Shown: piece after piece, positions 36,156-48,655 of the stretch | Layout of the letters: each line of letters opens with the position of its first letter | Numbering within the stretch: the first letter of the stretch is position 1 | Source: Chlorokybus atmophyticus | Lineage: Eukaryota; Streptophyta; Chlorokybophyceae; Chlorokybales; Chlorokybaceae | Reading direction: 5' to 3' | Assembly: GCA_009103225.1 (NCBI GenBank) | Contig: RHPI01000797.1 | Coordinates: 856,264-907,722, forward strand | DNA length: 51,459 nucleotides | Position numbers and translations under genes: made by a program | Notes under the pieces: generated by a model | The model's input: the letters and a program-made list of their open reading frames with translations, nothing else | Told to the model about the DNA's origin: nothing | The model's database searches: none

Positions 36156-37894
36156 CGGCTGCAAAGCAACATTGGTGTGTGTAGATACGATCACGCCATC
36201 GGCCTTGTCCTTCTTCTCTACTCATCCAATGCACAGCTGAGAGCTACAGCGTCGCAAAGCCGGCCAACATGCGCGTTGGCTGTGAACATACGGTGTGCTC
36301 TCCTGGCTGCAGGTAACCACCGCCCTTCTCTTGGTGGATTTCCAGTTGGTTGCGATGTTGCGGCGTCGGGTACAATAGACTGGTGTACAAGAAAAGAGAT
36401 TATCACAGTACAGTCAAAGGCTCACCCGTAGTTATGGTATGATTATAGTATTGGCAACAACCCCGTACTTCGGCTGCACATGCACTCCTGTGTGTTGTTC
36501 TGCAAGCAACGCATGTCAGTCGCTTAAGCCTGTGTTGATAGCGCACACTGTTTGGGCGGGGCTTGACTAGTCTGCGGATGGCATCTCCCCTTTGCTGAAG
36601 GTAAGGTCCATGCCGCACAACAGTAAGTGCGAACAGGTCTCTGTTGTTTGTTTGGTTGTACTCAGTTAAAGTCCAGATTGAGGGGCAAGTTATATCATCA
36701 TGCATTAGCAGTGTGCTGTAAGGGTGATGGTGGTTGGTCACAGTCCATGCCTCCTGCATGGTTGGTGTTTAGAGTGATGGTTCTCACTCTCATGCATACG
36801 TTCTGCACCAGCACTACAACCCCCTACCACAAGCACAACTAACACTGCCACGCATTGGGCTAGTACGTATATAGTAGGCAGATGCAGGGGAGGCGGGTCC
36901 GTGATTGGATGGCAACACATTAGGTCAACCTGCAGCGATGAGAGAGGTTGGTGAGCCTGCACATCTTGCGGTTGTGGTGGAGTGTGTCGAGCAGTGCTTG
37001 CACCTAGCAGCGCCCCTGTGCTGTGCGCCAGCATCACGCACAAGCACATCATGGTGTGAACCATATATGACAAGTGCGTGTATCTTTGTTGACCAAATGG
37101 CAATAGTGCAACACTGAAGAGTGCAACAGTTTTGCAGTCTTCAGCTTGATGTGAGCTGCGCAGTGGCTAAGTACTATGTACGATCTGTGGTGGTGGAGCC
37201 ACCTTTCTCGCATTAGTTGAGGCGTGCTGCTGATGGTTGAACAATATGATGTCAGTCACACGTCAAGTGAGTTCCAAGTTCTAAGAAGTTATTTCTGCAA
37301 TAGTGGAAGCGTGATGCAGGGACACAAGCAGGGCACCAAAGTCTGAGTGCAAAATGTGCACTGTCAGCCAAAGGAAGGCAATTCCTGCACACATGCAGAA
37401 ACACATACGTACACCACGGCAACTTGGGTGAGTTGCACACAGATGCACATGGACCGACATACACACAGGCAGAGAGGAACCGAGGTTGGTGGCAAAATGA
37501 CTTTCTTCCGTCAATGCAGCCTGATATATATACGCCGCAGCTTACACAGGTACACAATGGCACACTCTCTTCTATCCTACCCACTGGTTCAGCGATACAT
37601 TGTAAGCTACCTACCTCTAAGCGTATGTATCACCTCTCAATAAAAGAGAGAGTGAGTAATATGATCTACTACTAATACACCTATACTAATACACCTACAA
37701 GGCCAAGGAGGGGGGGCTGCGATATATTCCAGTAGACTTATTTGGTGGAGACTCTCGTCTTCTTTTCTGCTAGTCTTCCCCTCCTCAACCAGCCTTTTAG
37801 CAACACGCGAGCGTACACAAAACTGTGGTGGTACACCATGGTACACAAACACACGCACAACACACTCAACCCAAACCCCACACATCCCCCACTT
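36156..37894. other. Convergent intergenic stretch, no gene seen
   Basis: It lies between two 3' ends. The last 250 bases contain a duplicated ACTAATACACCTA (37672-37698) and an AC-rich tract before the G8 gene stop. No coding signal. Confidence 0.55.
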
Positions 37895-40800
37895 CTATTT
37901 CCGAACCCACGCGTCGTTGTAGGAACGCAAAGCTCCAGCCCTCGCCGAGCAGTCGGGTACGTTGTTGCCTCCGTTGGGCACATTTGCATCAATAACAACA
38001 AAGTTACAACCACCCTTCGGGCAAGGCGAGGAGTTCATATCTCTGTATAGTGGGATGGGTCGGGAACCCGTCTGTCTCACCCTCACCAATATGAAGTTGT
38101 TGTTGGTGTCGTAGAAATACGCCCCGCCGTTGGCAACACGCACGTCATTGACAGAATAGCGCCTTGCAAGTGGTCTTCGCGTGGCCGTGTCACGGCCCCA
38201 TGAGTCGTAGTCGCCAAAACCCATATATACCGAGTTCACTTGCGTGCCGGGTGGGTAGCACACGGCCACCTCCACGAACTCGTTGTAGTATGCGTTGGTC
38301 ATGAGGAGTTGAAACGTTTTGGGAATGTGGGTGAGGTGAGCCACATAGGATGCACCAGCGCTGAGGATGGATTGCCACACACCACCCCGCATGCCGGAAA
38401 GAGTGAGTTGGGTTGCACCCCAACTAGCACCACCGTCAAGGTTGTTACGGTACAAGGTGAGACTCGCGATCTGGCTGTCCGACCGCGACATGAACTCAAA
38501 GTTGGTATACCTGATGCATATAGCCACAAGTCAGTGCGGGTACTTCTGCACTAGCTGTGCGCGCCTATTTGATGCAAGCAACCGCATGCATCACTAATTG
38601 TGTGCGTCTCATGCGCGCACGCATAACGTGAGACACACAGGCACGCTCGCTTGAGCACACACACGCTCACAGACTGGTGAGCGGCTTACCGGTGGGGGCA
38701 TGCTAGGCCGTATGCTTGTGACTGTTTGCATCGGTTGGTCTTATAGAACGCCAGGTTGGGTAGCAATGTCGAGTACGGTCTCCCAGACACGGACCCGTCT
38801 TGGTCGAACATATTGCAGGTCTTCCCGCCGTCCCCACCGGTCGAGTCCGGGTTGTACAACGGGTATGGGCTGTTGATGAACTTGTTGTTGATGATCGTCG
38901 TGGCCACGGACATCCAGAACACGTTGTACCAACGGGGACCGAAGGGAGCGTAAGGCACGCTCGGCACGCCGTTGGCGTTCTTCAACCATGGGAAGTTGAT
39001 GAAGGTGTTATCCTCTAGCCTGATTGGTCCATCATACAACCTGTGATCACAACAACCACAGGTCAGAGACTGCAAAGACAGATACATATGCACAGACATA
39101 CTCATGCCCACACACATGCACACCTATCTGAGCGTAAGCACGCTTTTGCACACGTACACAAATCCCCACATACACACATACTCAACATACACACACATAC
39201 CAAACATACCCAACATGTCACCATATACCCACCTTATTGCCGCGTTCCACCACCCGGTCGGTCTTGAGCTCTTCTGCTGCGCGTCCCACGTCTGCACTCC
39301 CGCGGACGGCGTGGACGGGTTGCCCCTGTTGTTGGAGATGCCGAGGAAGCGCGAGCCCGACACAACATTGAGACCAGACAGAGAAGGGTTGCCAGAACCT
39401 GAAAACTGCACGCCCTCGGGAGTGTCGGAGATGAAAGCGTTGGTGATGTCGAAGGAGTAACCGCGAAACCACATTGCCGCATCTGTGGGGAGAGCCGCAC
39501 GCATTAAACAATGTGTGGGTGGGGGTGGGGGTGGNNNNNNNNNNNNNNNNNNNNNNNNNNNNNNNNNNNNNNNNNNNNNNNNNNNNNNNNNNNNNNNNNN
39601 NNNNNNNNNNNNNNNNNNNNNNNNNNNNNNNNNNNNNNNNNNNNNNNNNNNNNNNNNNNNNNNNNNNNNNNNNNNNNNNNNNNNNNNNNNNNNNNNNNNN
39701 NNNNNNNNNNNNNGGGGTGGGTGGGTGGGTGGGTATGTGTGGATGTGTCTGTTCGTGCGCATGCGTGCACACGCACGCACAACAGCAACTACTGCTTACT
39801 CCATGTGCGCCACGTGGAGAACTTGTCGATGCGGTTGCGTACTCCCGGCAGTGGCTGGAATGCCGGGTACACTATGGTTGCGTGGGGATAGTTGATGCCG
39901 GGGGTGTAGTCGAGGTTGTCCACGTTGGCGTTGTCGCCGAACAGTCCCGTGCGCGTGCTGTGACACTCGTTACCCGAAAAAGACTTGATGGCAGTCTTGC
40001 ATGGCTGAACCCAGTTGTAAGCAGGGATGGACATCGACATACCGTCCGGACCAGCCCTCAACTGAACAAGCATATTATCACTATTAGTACTGACACAACA
40101 AGAACAACAACAACAACAACATGTAGAGTTGCCCACATTCTGTTACCTGGAACCAGTAGCACACGTTGGGTGAGGCAGCCGCGACGTTGTTCGTGATGGT
40201 GTTGCGTGGGTTTGTGATCCAGTACGATGACACGGATGCCGCAAGGTCTGTGCCCATGTGGAAGCCGCTTGACTTTGGCAGTGTGGCTATCACCAAGTTG
40301 CCATCAATCACATTGTCGAACTCAGTCCCATCCTGTTAGTGAAGGGTATTTTCAGTTAGTCACATGTGCATGTGGGTATGTGGGTGTGTGGGTATCTCAC
40401 AGCGCACACTTACTTGGAAGTACATGGAGTGTCCGAGTGTTTGGTAGATGACATTGCGTGACACAACAGCGTTCTGCACGCCATGTAGTGTGATCCCCCT
40501 AAAGTTGGTGTGATGGATGGAGTTGGACCTGAGATACGTGCCGGCGGGTACTCGTCCCGCGAGGTGGAAATGCATCGGGTACTTGCCGATGGTGTTGCCA
40601 TCTCCACCACCAATGACTTCCACTGCCTCCACGCGCACGGCCCTCACTCCAGCGAGGAAGATCATGTGGGCACCCGACGCGCTGCCGGGGGAACCGTCTT
40701 CCACGATGATGTTGCGTGTGAGGAGGGCAACCTCACCACGCTGCTCTTGACCCCACTCGTTGTCGGAGAAGTGAGAGTACTTGGCTGGGGGGGAGAACTC

Positions 40801-41900
40801 GAGCCAGTTGACGCCCAAGTCTGTGATGGTCACCTCCTCAGTCTGCAAATGAAAGAGAGAGCAAGTCAGTGACCCACATCACAACATGTCAGACAGCCTT
40901 AGCTGCCAAGGCATTGCATGCAGGCAAGCAAGTGTGCGCCATGTAGCATGAATGTATGCAAGTTTTGGCCGTCATCATACCTGCAGATAGTCGTAGTCTG
41001 TGCTTGGTAGGACAATCTTGTCACCAGACTTCCATCCCCAGATAGGTGAGCGTGTGGTGAGACGACGAGAACCCGCGTTCAGGGTGGAAGCCAATTTCAC
41101 CCAAGGAGACGCATTGCCCTGTGTGTTGCAACAGAGTCAGTCAGTCACTGCATGCATGCAAGAAAGACAGCTGTGAGACTCATGCACACACATGCACATG
41201 CACACCTTGTGCATGCACACATGCAAGAAGCCAACAGAGTCAGTCAGTCACTGCATGCATGCAAGAAAGACAGCTGTGAGACTCAAGCACACACATGCAC
41301 ATGCACACCTTGTGCATGCACACATGCAAGATGCCAATGCGCAGTGAGACATACCCACATGCACACATGCACAAGTGCACGCACGAACCTTGTAGCCATG
41401 GAGGTCAATGGAACCGCCAGCGAAGACACCGATAGACTTGCCTCCAGCTGGGTAGGGTGCTGCTGCGCCTCGCGTGAGAACGATGCGAATGAGGTTGTGG
41501 AGTGGGCAAGTTTCGGTGCCAGCTTGCAGCGTGCCATACACGGCGATGAAGTTGGTCTCCAATCTTGTAGTTGCGTCGCGGAAGTAAAGTCCACCAGACT
41601 TGGATATAGTTATTCCCCCGCTCACCTTCACCGTAGCCAAGTCCAATAGCACAGGCCTGTCAATCTGAGGAGAGAGAGTGACAACCAGTTAGTGTCGGCT
41701 CACCACACTCATGTGCATGCATGTGGATACTGTGTATGTGTGCGTGTGCTTACTGTGATGGAGCGGCCGACGTAGGAGTTGCGTCCAAAGACTGAGGACC
41801 AGGTGCGGAGGCCACCTGGGTAAGGGGTGCAGGCGGCTGTGGATTGCGAGCAGCATGCTAGGAGGAGGATGAGCAGCGGCGGCAGCAGCTGGACTCTCAT
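37895..41900 (-). CDS. Secreted G8-domain / parallel beta-helix protein (CEMIP/PKHD1L1-like)
   Basis: Nine exons, 41900-41754, 41664-41389, 41118-40981, 40842-40414, 40332-40147, 40061-39800, 39482-39233, 39040-38690 and 38510-37895, join in frame to 884 aa. The intron 39799-39483 contains an assembly gap. A signal peptide (LLPPLLILLLACCSQSTA) opens the protein. A G8-type beta domain follows, with TVKVSGGITISKSGGLYF, KSIGVFAGGSIDLHGYK and WKSGDKIVL spaced as in G8 proteins. After that come right-handed beta-helix repeats, including GKYPMHFHLAG, SIHHTNFRGITLHGVQNAVVSRN and TLGHSMYFQ. The C-terminal 300 residues keep a beta-rich, CEMIP-like character. Animal relatives (CEMIP, TMEM2) bind or cut hyaluronan; algae are not known to make it, so the polysaccharide target here is unknown. 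A matrix role is inferred. Confidence 0.85.
39535..39713. other. Assembly gap (179 N) in an intron
   Basis: The gap is bounded on both sides by GGGTGGGTG-type runs, so the assembler probably failed on a G-rich minisatellite. Translations across it are meaningless; the flanking exons join in phase without it. Confidence 0.95.
41140..41335. repeat. ~95-bp tandem duplication in an intron
   Basis: AGAGTCAGTCAGTCACTGCATGCATGCAAGAAAGACAGCTGTGAGACTC occurs from about 41131 and again from about 41228. Each copy is followed by ACACATGCACATGCACACC and TTGTGCATGCACACATGCAAGA. The two copies differ at very few bases, so the duplication is recent. It lies in intron 2 of the G8-domain gene. Confidence 0.85.
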
Positions 41901-43043
41901 GGCGACGAGGTGGCGGTAGAGAACAACGTGGAGGACAATGAGAAGGTCCGCACCAAGGTGGGGAGAAGAGCAGAGTGTGCCAACGCACTTGTCCGCCTGA
42001 GCACGCCACTCAATGCGCAGAGTTCACTGCTTTTACACGGTAGCAGGCAGAGCAATGTAGTGGCTGGCCGCCAGCGACACCCACTACACCGACAACAACG
42101 ACGCCGCCGGCACCTTTGCGCATGCAAGCGCAACAGCCGCCAAGTGACCGCACAACATCCACAAAGCGGCGCTGGACTGATTCAAGTTGCCCACCCGCAC
42201 ATGCACAACTGACCGACTGTTGCTCTCAACAGCACAATGCGCCGCCAAGAGAAATGCCTGCTGTCTGCCTATGCCTGGGAGCTAGCCCCCGGTATTTATA
42301 TACGCATGTGACGCCCACTTTTCTGGAATTCATTTGTGGAGTTTTTCCTGGTGTTGGAACTTTTCAAGGGCAGGTGGTGTTCCGTCTCTCATGAGTCGTG
42401 TCAATCATAGGCGAAGCGGGATGAGTGACGGAGTGACGAGCTCATTTGTTCATGGCGGAGAGATTTTCTGGAATTGACTTACCTGGCCTTGACTTGGTGC
42501 ATGCATCCAGTGGAACTTGCTCTAACAGGGGCATGGCCCCCTTTTTTGGTACACCGTACTCCAGCAATTCGCTTTGCTCCAATGTAAGGCCCTGCACTCA
42601 TAATGCAAAGCGTCGCAAAGTGCCCCATCTGCCTACACGTGTAACGGTTACAGGGGCTGCTGGCAAAAAGCCTTCAGGGGAGATTAGGAGGAAGCGCCCT
42701 AAGCCTTAATTCTTGAACATGAAATCATTTGAGATCTATGAAGCTATAGCTTTGTAGCTGTGGCTCGCGGCTCTTTTGCGGCGGAGCCTTCATGCAAGTT
42801 TTGCAATTCAGCATTCAATATTTATTATGGCGCAAAAATGACCTGCATGGCTTGTCGTTTTGCCGGCAACGGAGAGCTTAGCTGCCACCCTCATCCAGCC
42901 ACGGGCGCGCAGTTTGCCGCCACCTGTGCTGTCCTCGCCCCCTCGTAACCACTCGGACCAGTAGAGACTCGTCACCTCGTCACCTGCCAAGCTTGGGAGC
43001 GCAAGTCGGTCAGTCCCTTACCGTCAATGCCAAGGTACTAGGG
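41901..43043. other. Intergenic; two short open frames of doubtful value
   Basis: Plus-strand frames 42446-42709 (87 aa, basic tail with KKPSGEIRRKRPKP) and 42760-42948 (62 aa, with SCKFCNSAF and MTCMACRF Cys pairs) are present. Neither shows a recognised domain or a clear promoter. They could be fragments of an old element or chance frames. Confidence 0.3.
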
Positions 43044-43196
43044 AAACAACCGGGGACGTGCGCGTCCCTGGTACGTCCCCGGTTGTTTTCGGGCCCCTGT
43101 CTCCAACGGCAAGGGCAACGATCTGCCGGGAGATCTGCGTCCCCGGGGTTAACTGTCATTGCAACTGTAATACAGGCTGGTCCAGCCTGTTACAGT
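43044..43196. repeat. Pair of strong hairpins
   Basis: Stem 1 is a perfect 16-bp match, AAACAACCGGGGACGT (43044-43059) with ACGTCCCCGGTTGTTT (43073-43088). Stem 2 is CTGTAATACAGGCTGG (43165-43180) with CCAGCCTGTTACAG (43182-43195), with a 2-nt bulge and a 1-nt spacer. Both lie in non-coding DNA just before the AT-rich desert. Confidence 0.8.
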
Positions 43197-44640
43197 GACA
43201 GTCGGTAGGCCACTCTCGGTTCTCCAGCGATTGCGTCCTTAAGCGCTCCGATTGAAGACAGCTTTATTTTATTACTCAACTCTTAAGGTCATGCAAATGT
43301 CTTTGAAGGTGCTGCAAATTCAATGCGAGATACCTTGAGTATTTGTTGGCAACATACGCAATGCGCAATCTGCTGCACTTTTTTGCTTAATGCTATGTTC
43401 TTTGCCATACCATGGCTATGACTGTGCAAAGAGCTGACATTATTAACCGCAGCTTCAACCCACAATAAAGATGCGTTTAATAATGTCAGCTCAATGACGA
43501 CTTGATGTAAAAAAAGCCATAACTGTGCATCGAGACAATGCTAACATATTTGCCATACATATCAGCTTATGTGTCATACCCATTACAAGCAACTCAAACA
43601 TCATATAAGATTTTCACACATGTAGCTATCATTATCTTTCGACATGATTTATCGGTTACACGATATATTGTTTATAGGAAATGAAATGAAAAAAGATCTA
43701 TTTAACATTATATACTTGGTATTGAAGACTACGCTTGAAGTAAAAGTGCAAGATGTGTTGATTACCTAAAGATCAAGATCAAATAAACAACGCCTCATAT
43801 ACTTTGTGCATATTATTAAAAACATGTGTAAAGCAATGTGTTGACACCAATTGAAGCAACTTTAGCCCACATTCAAGCAAAGAAAAAACCGTATAACAAG
43901 ACTGTCACATAATGTAACATTTGTACGCATTTGACTATTATCTGCTAAAATGACTTATTTTGTTCACCATATATATGTATTTTAAGAAAATCTACATGTA
44001 TACAAAGCGTAGACTACACACATCGCTTTTGATCGATCTTCTGAAAACTACATTCACATAAATTAATCCTCTAACATGTACATTTCCATCAAAAACAATG
44101 CAAAAAGCAAGTATTTGCACGATAATGATTGTGACTCGCTATGTGTTATGGCTGTTCACAAACATGAAGCAGCAAACAAGCAACCCACTCGAAGCAGTGA
44201 TCGTGACACATAACCTCAACTGCAGTTCACATATACCGGTCGGTTACTGGGTGCATGCTGTAACTTACAGCCCTACATGATGCATTCACAACGGTGCTGC
44301 TGCCGTTTACCGGGCTTTGCAGTGACGGGGTCTATGGACTACACACCTCACGTGAGGTGCCGGGTAGCCAACAGCGCGCCGATTTGAGATCTGCAAACCG
44401 TTGTTGGATAAGTTGCCGCCAAAGCATTATCTGGCTTAGCGCGAATCGTACACTGAACCAGTAGTGTCACTACCGGTGACTCACTGATAATAGCGGTGTA
44501 ACCCAGCTTGTAACCCAGATTTACAGGGTCACAGAGGAGTTAGGAACGGTGCGTAGTTGACGAACCTCGGTTAGTGGGTGGTTACGAGGGCTGCATAGGC
44601 TGTTGCGGACCTGGTGACGGCCCCGGTCGGGTTGTCTTGA

Positions 44641-44713
44641 GTGGCCGACACATGCGCAATGCATGCAAGCATGTGATTAACCACATGCTTGCATGCAGTG
44701 CACGTGTCGCCAC
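44641..44713. repeat. Long near-perfect hairpin
   Basis: The left arm 44641-44675 pairs with 44682-44713 around a 6-nt loop (ATTAAC). The inner 15 bp (GCATGCAAGCATGTG with its complement) are perfect, and the outer part has small indels. It may be a MITE relic or a small-RNA precursor. Confidence 0.75.
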
Positions 44714-44894
44714 CGGTCATAAGAAGATCGTAGTCGCCATCTGAGGCGGCTGTTTGCGGTCGACGGCCTGGATGGCCACCAACAGCTCGTCTAATCCCAG
44801 TCGACGCTTTCGACCGCGGGACGAGCGAGGACCAGCGAGGGCACTTCACAAACTGTTTGTAATTGCATGTTGTGAAGTTAAACACGCAATTTGT

Positions 44895-45400
44895 GCTTGG
44901 GATGTATGATCTACTCTCTAAGCTTGTGACTCACACTCACAAGTTGTGAGCCTCATGCCATTTGCAGCTTGTGACCTTCACAAGCTGCATTGAGTACACA
45001 CATCCATGATCACTTTATGCACAGAGCGCAACACAACATCGCTTTGTAAATGACTCACATCACATTGCAGTTATTACACATCACGAATTGCAAGTCGATC
45101 ACCATGATCATCCACAAGTTGCGAGTGTGATTCCCTATGCAACTTACGGCACTCCACAGCTTGGGGGATGTATGAACTACTCTCTAAGATTGTGAGTCAC
45201 AAGTTGTAAGCCTCATGCTATGGCTTGTAAACGTTACAAGCTACGTATAATACATGGACTGTATTATGTATAGAGTGTTATCAAATAACATTTTATTATA
45301 CTATATGCACAAAGCGCAAACAACATCGTTTTTTCGGTGACCCACATCACATTTTATTAAACACACCTCACGCAATAAATGTCGTTCAACCAACAGTATT
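44895..45400. repeat. ~265-bp tandem duplication with conserved internal hairpin
   Basis: Copy 1 (about 44897-45160) and copy 2 (about 45163-45400) share GATGTATGA, CTACTCTCTAAG, CACAAGTTGT followed by AGCCTCATGC, CACAAAGCGCAA or CACAGAGCGCAA, and CACATCACATT. Each contains a small hairpin: GCTTGTGA/TCACAAGC in copy 1 (44967-44985) and GCTTGTAA/TTACAAGC in copy 2 (45223-45241). Confidence 0.75.
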
Positions 45401-47192
45401 ATATCAAGGTTCACCACAAGGACACGAGATTTACAAAGCTATTTCACACGCCGTAATTGATTCATCAGAGCTCTTACATTGAAACCTTTGCCTTTTATAA
45501 TATATCATGGGGTGGGCAGATATCAAGGCGGTGGAGGGAGGGGAGAGTGATTAATAACAATTGCGGGCGAGGAGTATTCAATCGAGTGGCGCGAGCCTTG
45601 CATGTAAAGTATTATGTAGGTTGAGATGCAAATGATGGGGGCAATAAGCATCCCAATTTCCCTTGGGGCAACGAGGATTTATGAAAAACGAGGGGAGTGC
45701 AATTGGTATCGAAAATAACTTTCATACCAATTGGTTTGAATTTGACCAAAGCAGAGGGGGGGGGGAGGGGATATGTTATAAAAGCTTTAAGTACAAAAGT
45801 TTATGCCTTTGCAAAGCGGTTTAACAATAGCGTGGGCTCCCAGTTAGTGGATAATTGTGATCATCGTGGCTGATGACTTTGTGCTGTGTAATATGTGCCA
45901 TATATATCGTAGAGACACGTACATTACAACCTACACCCATTTTTGCAATGTTGACCACAAAAGTAATTAACGCATTATTATAATTGTAACAAAGGCTCGT
46001 AATACCTGATTATAATGACAACCCACGGCACTTAAGAAATAAGTTGTAATGTATGGGTCACTACGGTATATATGATTATAACACATTATCACATTTCTGT
46101 TTCCGCTTGTTGTAGCACTTTTGCCACTCAGCCTTAAATGAAGAGTTTCAATTGCGACGACATTGAGGACGCCATGACATGGCGACCACGTTACGCGCGC
46201 GCTTTGTGAAAGGTATGTGTTACAGGGTCACATGGGGTTATTGGCGCTATAAACATAGTTACTAATCTTGCATAAAGCATGCTAGTAGGGCATTTTATTA
46301 TTTATTTTTACTATAAACAATTATTACCAAACGAGCAATTTATGTTGCTACAATACCAATGAGTTTAAGATACTTAAGCTTAATAACAATACTTTTACAA
46401 ATGTATGCAATTCAACCGTCATTGGTTAATTCAATTGATAATCGCACATATTAAGCGCGTGGTTAATTTATTTGTAGCAGACATTCATATGCGTAGTAGT
46501 AGAGTCTAATGTGTTATATGAGTATGTAGTGCTTTCACACACTATGACGGCATCAATGTGAAGTGATGCGTGTCAAAGAATATATTGACAATATATGTGC
46601 GCGATAATGCGCTTTGAAGCATAAGATTACTTGTTAATAAGTTTTATAATATTGCGTGCATCGATCATTCAATCCATGCATAAATGTGCAATGTTTATGG
46701 TACAAACAATTTGAAGATTCAACAACAACCAATTACCGTGACCAACATTGATGGTAAACAACAAATCGGCACCCATAGTGTAAGACATACTGATATGGCA
46801 TATACACACGAAGTGTTTTGATTTAAAAAGAGCATATGCGCATTTGCTATACAATGTCAAACGTTGCCGGCATGCATGAACACCGGAGGGGTTGGGCATT
46901 AAGATTGAGATTCCTATGTATATGTGATTAAATTAAAGTATCATGCATGCACAACACCAGCTGGGGGTGGGATTAAGGTCAAGGTTCCTACATGAATGTG
47001 AATGACAAGCCACTTGCAACGTGGTACAACAACTTGGTGGGTGCAGTGCAAGGGGGAACAAAACATCTGAAAAGCCGCATACAAGGTTGTGCAAAGGGGC
47101 ACATGCAGTTGCAATCTGATACAATAGCAACTACAATACCAGCCATATGCTAGTCCATATATATGTATTACTTACAACTATGTACAAACACA

Positions 47193-48292
47193 CTAGTCAT
47201 CAAAAAAGATCTGTATGATGGAACGCACAAGGATTACAGACAAGGCTAGTATAAGCGCACCCGCGACTGCGTTGGGCCCCAACCTGTCGTCGAATGGCCC
47301 TATCTCTAAATGGTGTAAAGCGTACGCACGCATGTAGAACATCCACGCCGCATACACAGCAAACACGATTGCGACAGGGAGCAGCACGATGCCTACAAAA
47401 GACATCACTTGTGCAGTCAGCGGAGACATCTGTGGATCCATGGCGAAGGTGGACACTGCGGCGCCAATGCTGCCAATGGTCACAACAACATGTAGCCAGC
47501 GCAGGAATGTGCGTTCATTTGAGAAGAACGCCTGCCAAAGGAAGCATTCAAAACAAGGTCAAACCTATGCAGTTTGAACAGAAGATATAAACTGCATACC
47601 ACAACTTGAATGCAAGCCAGACAGTACACAGAAAGCTGTTGCTTGAGGGCAAAAGCTTTGTAGTTGGAATACATGCTTGACACAAGTAGGGTTGCATGCT
47701 CGTATGAACATGCAGCACGGCAAAGTGTGATACATCGCTCGAATATCCCGCACACTACACATGTGTGCACTGAACGATTCCGGTTGCATGCACAGTAGCA
47801 GCAGTGTGATACACTGCACGGCCACAGGGTCACCCTCCAACTCATCAACCAAGACAAGTGTAATAACTACAGTGACGCTGCCAATGTTGGCTACTCAGCT
47901 CAAGCGGGAAACCGATGTCACAGCACACTACTGCTAATCCTGCTCAGTGCATGCAGGGCACCGGGCATTGTCGGTGTTGTACTGTTGACTCCTATGTGGA
48001 ACGATATTGACTTGTTTCAATCAATCCAACGGAAACGTGCTGTTGTTGTTTTCAACAAAACGTGGTGGTAAGTAGCGGCATGGCCATGCAAGCGCACCTT
48101 GGGAGAGATGCGGGACGGCGGGAGGTCGGTGGACTGAATATTGCGGCTGTAGAAGAAGCCGCAGCAGCCTCGCGAAGCCTCGTTTGTCTTGGCCGCAGCC
48201 GTCTTCGCGGCCACCCCGGAGCTCAGCCCCATCAAGTCTATCCTCGCCTCCGTCCGCCCCAAGAAGGGGTGCCCGTCCAACCGCCCCGCCAT
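47193..48292 (-). CDS. VTC1-like DUF202 membrane protein, copy 2
   Basis: Exons 48292-48098 and 47531-47193 give 177 aa, one residue longer than copy 1. The signature RISPK then AFFSNERTFLRWLHVVV is split by an intron at the same place as in copy 1 (35305/35823). Three hydrophobic helices follow, with the loop EIGPFDDRLGP between the second and third. The N-terminal tail shares no clear similarity with copy 1. Its assumed role is the same: small membrane subunit of a polyphosphate (VTC) complex in an acidocalcisome or vacuole. The gene is head to head with the LipB gene, 363 bp between start codons. Confidence 0.92.
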
Positions 48293-48655
48293 GGCGAACA
48301 AGCAGCACGTCGTCTCCTCCTTTTCCTGGGTTCTCCGTGCAACGCACAGAGGCAATGCCTGCAACCACGGCGGCGGCGACGCCTACGACAACAACGCCGA
48401 CAAAACTTGACGCTGCGAAAGACAGAGTGTTGGCTTCTATTCGCTGAAGCAGCGAATGTACCAAACCACACTCTCGCTACCTTAGCGGAATTCGGACCTC
48501 ATGTGCAGCAGGCGCAGTAGCGAGAGTCTCGAATTTCTGCAGTTCACTACAGTGAGCGCATTACTACGGAATCGGCTGCTGCTTGCATGTCAGCGGTGGC
48601 GGTGGCGGTGGCCCGGACTGCGGCGTGCGGCGTCTAGCAGGCATTTTGCTGTCTC
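48293..48655. promoter_or_regulatory. Divergent upstream region of VTC1-like copy 2 and LipB
   Basis: This 363-bp stretch separates two start codons. It includes a GCGGCGGCGAC-type triplet run near 48371-48385 and TAGCGAGAGT/ACTCTCGCTA inverted words (48470-48479; 48518-48527). An ATG at about 48588 opens 16 codons (Ala/Val-rich) and could be part of a transit peptide exon for LipB. Confidence 0.4.

Larger units (their letters stand above)
43200..47190. other. AT-rich repeat desert, no gene seen
   Basis: It holds TATA/TTAT-rich sequence, a long hairpin (44641-44713), a tandem pair (44895-45400) and G runs near 45755-45770. Open frames are short and lack motifs. It separates the G8 gene from the second VTC1-like gene. 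Confidence 0.6.

Noticed and set aside
39124-40196. Long frames crossing the N gap
   Set aside because: The unknown residues are gap bases; the real exons on the minus strand flank the gap and splice across it.
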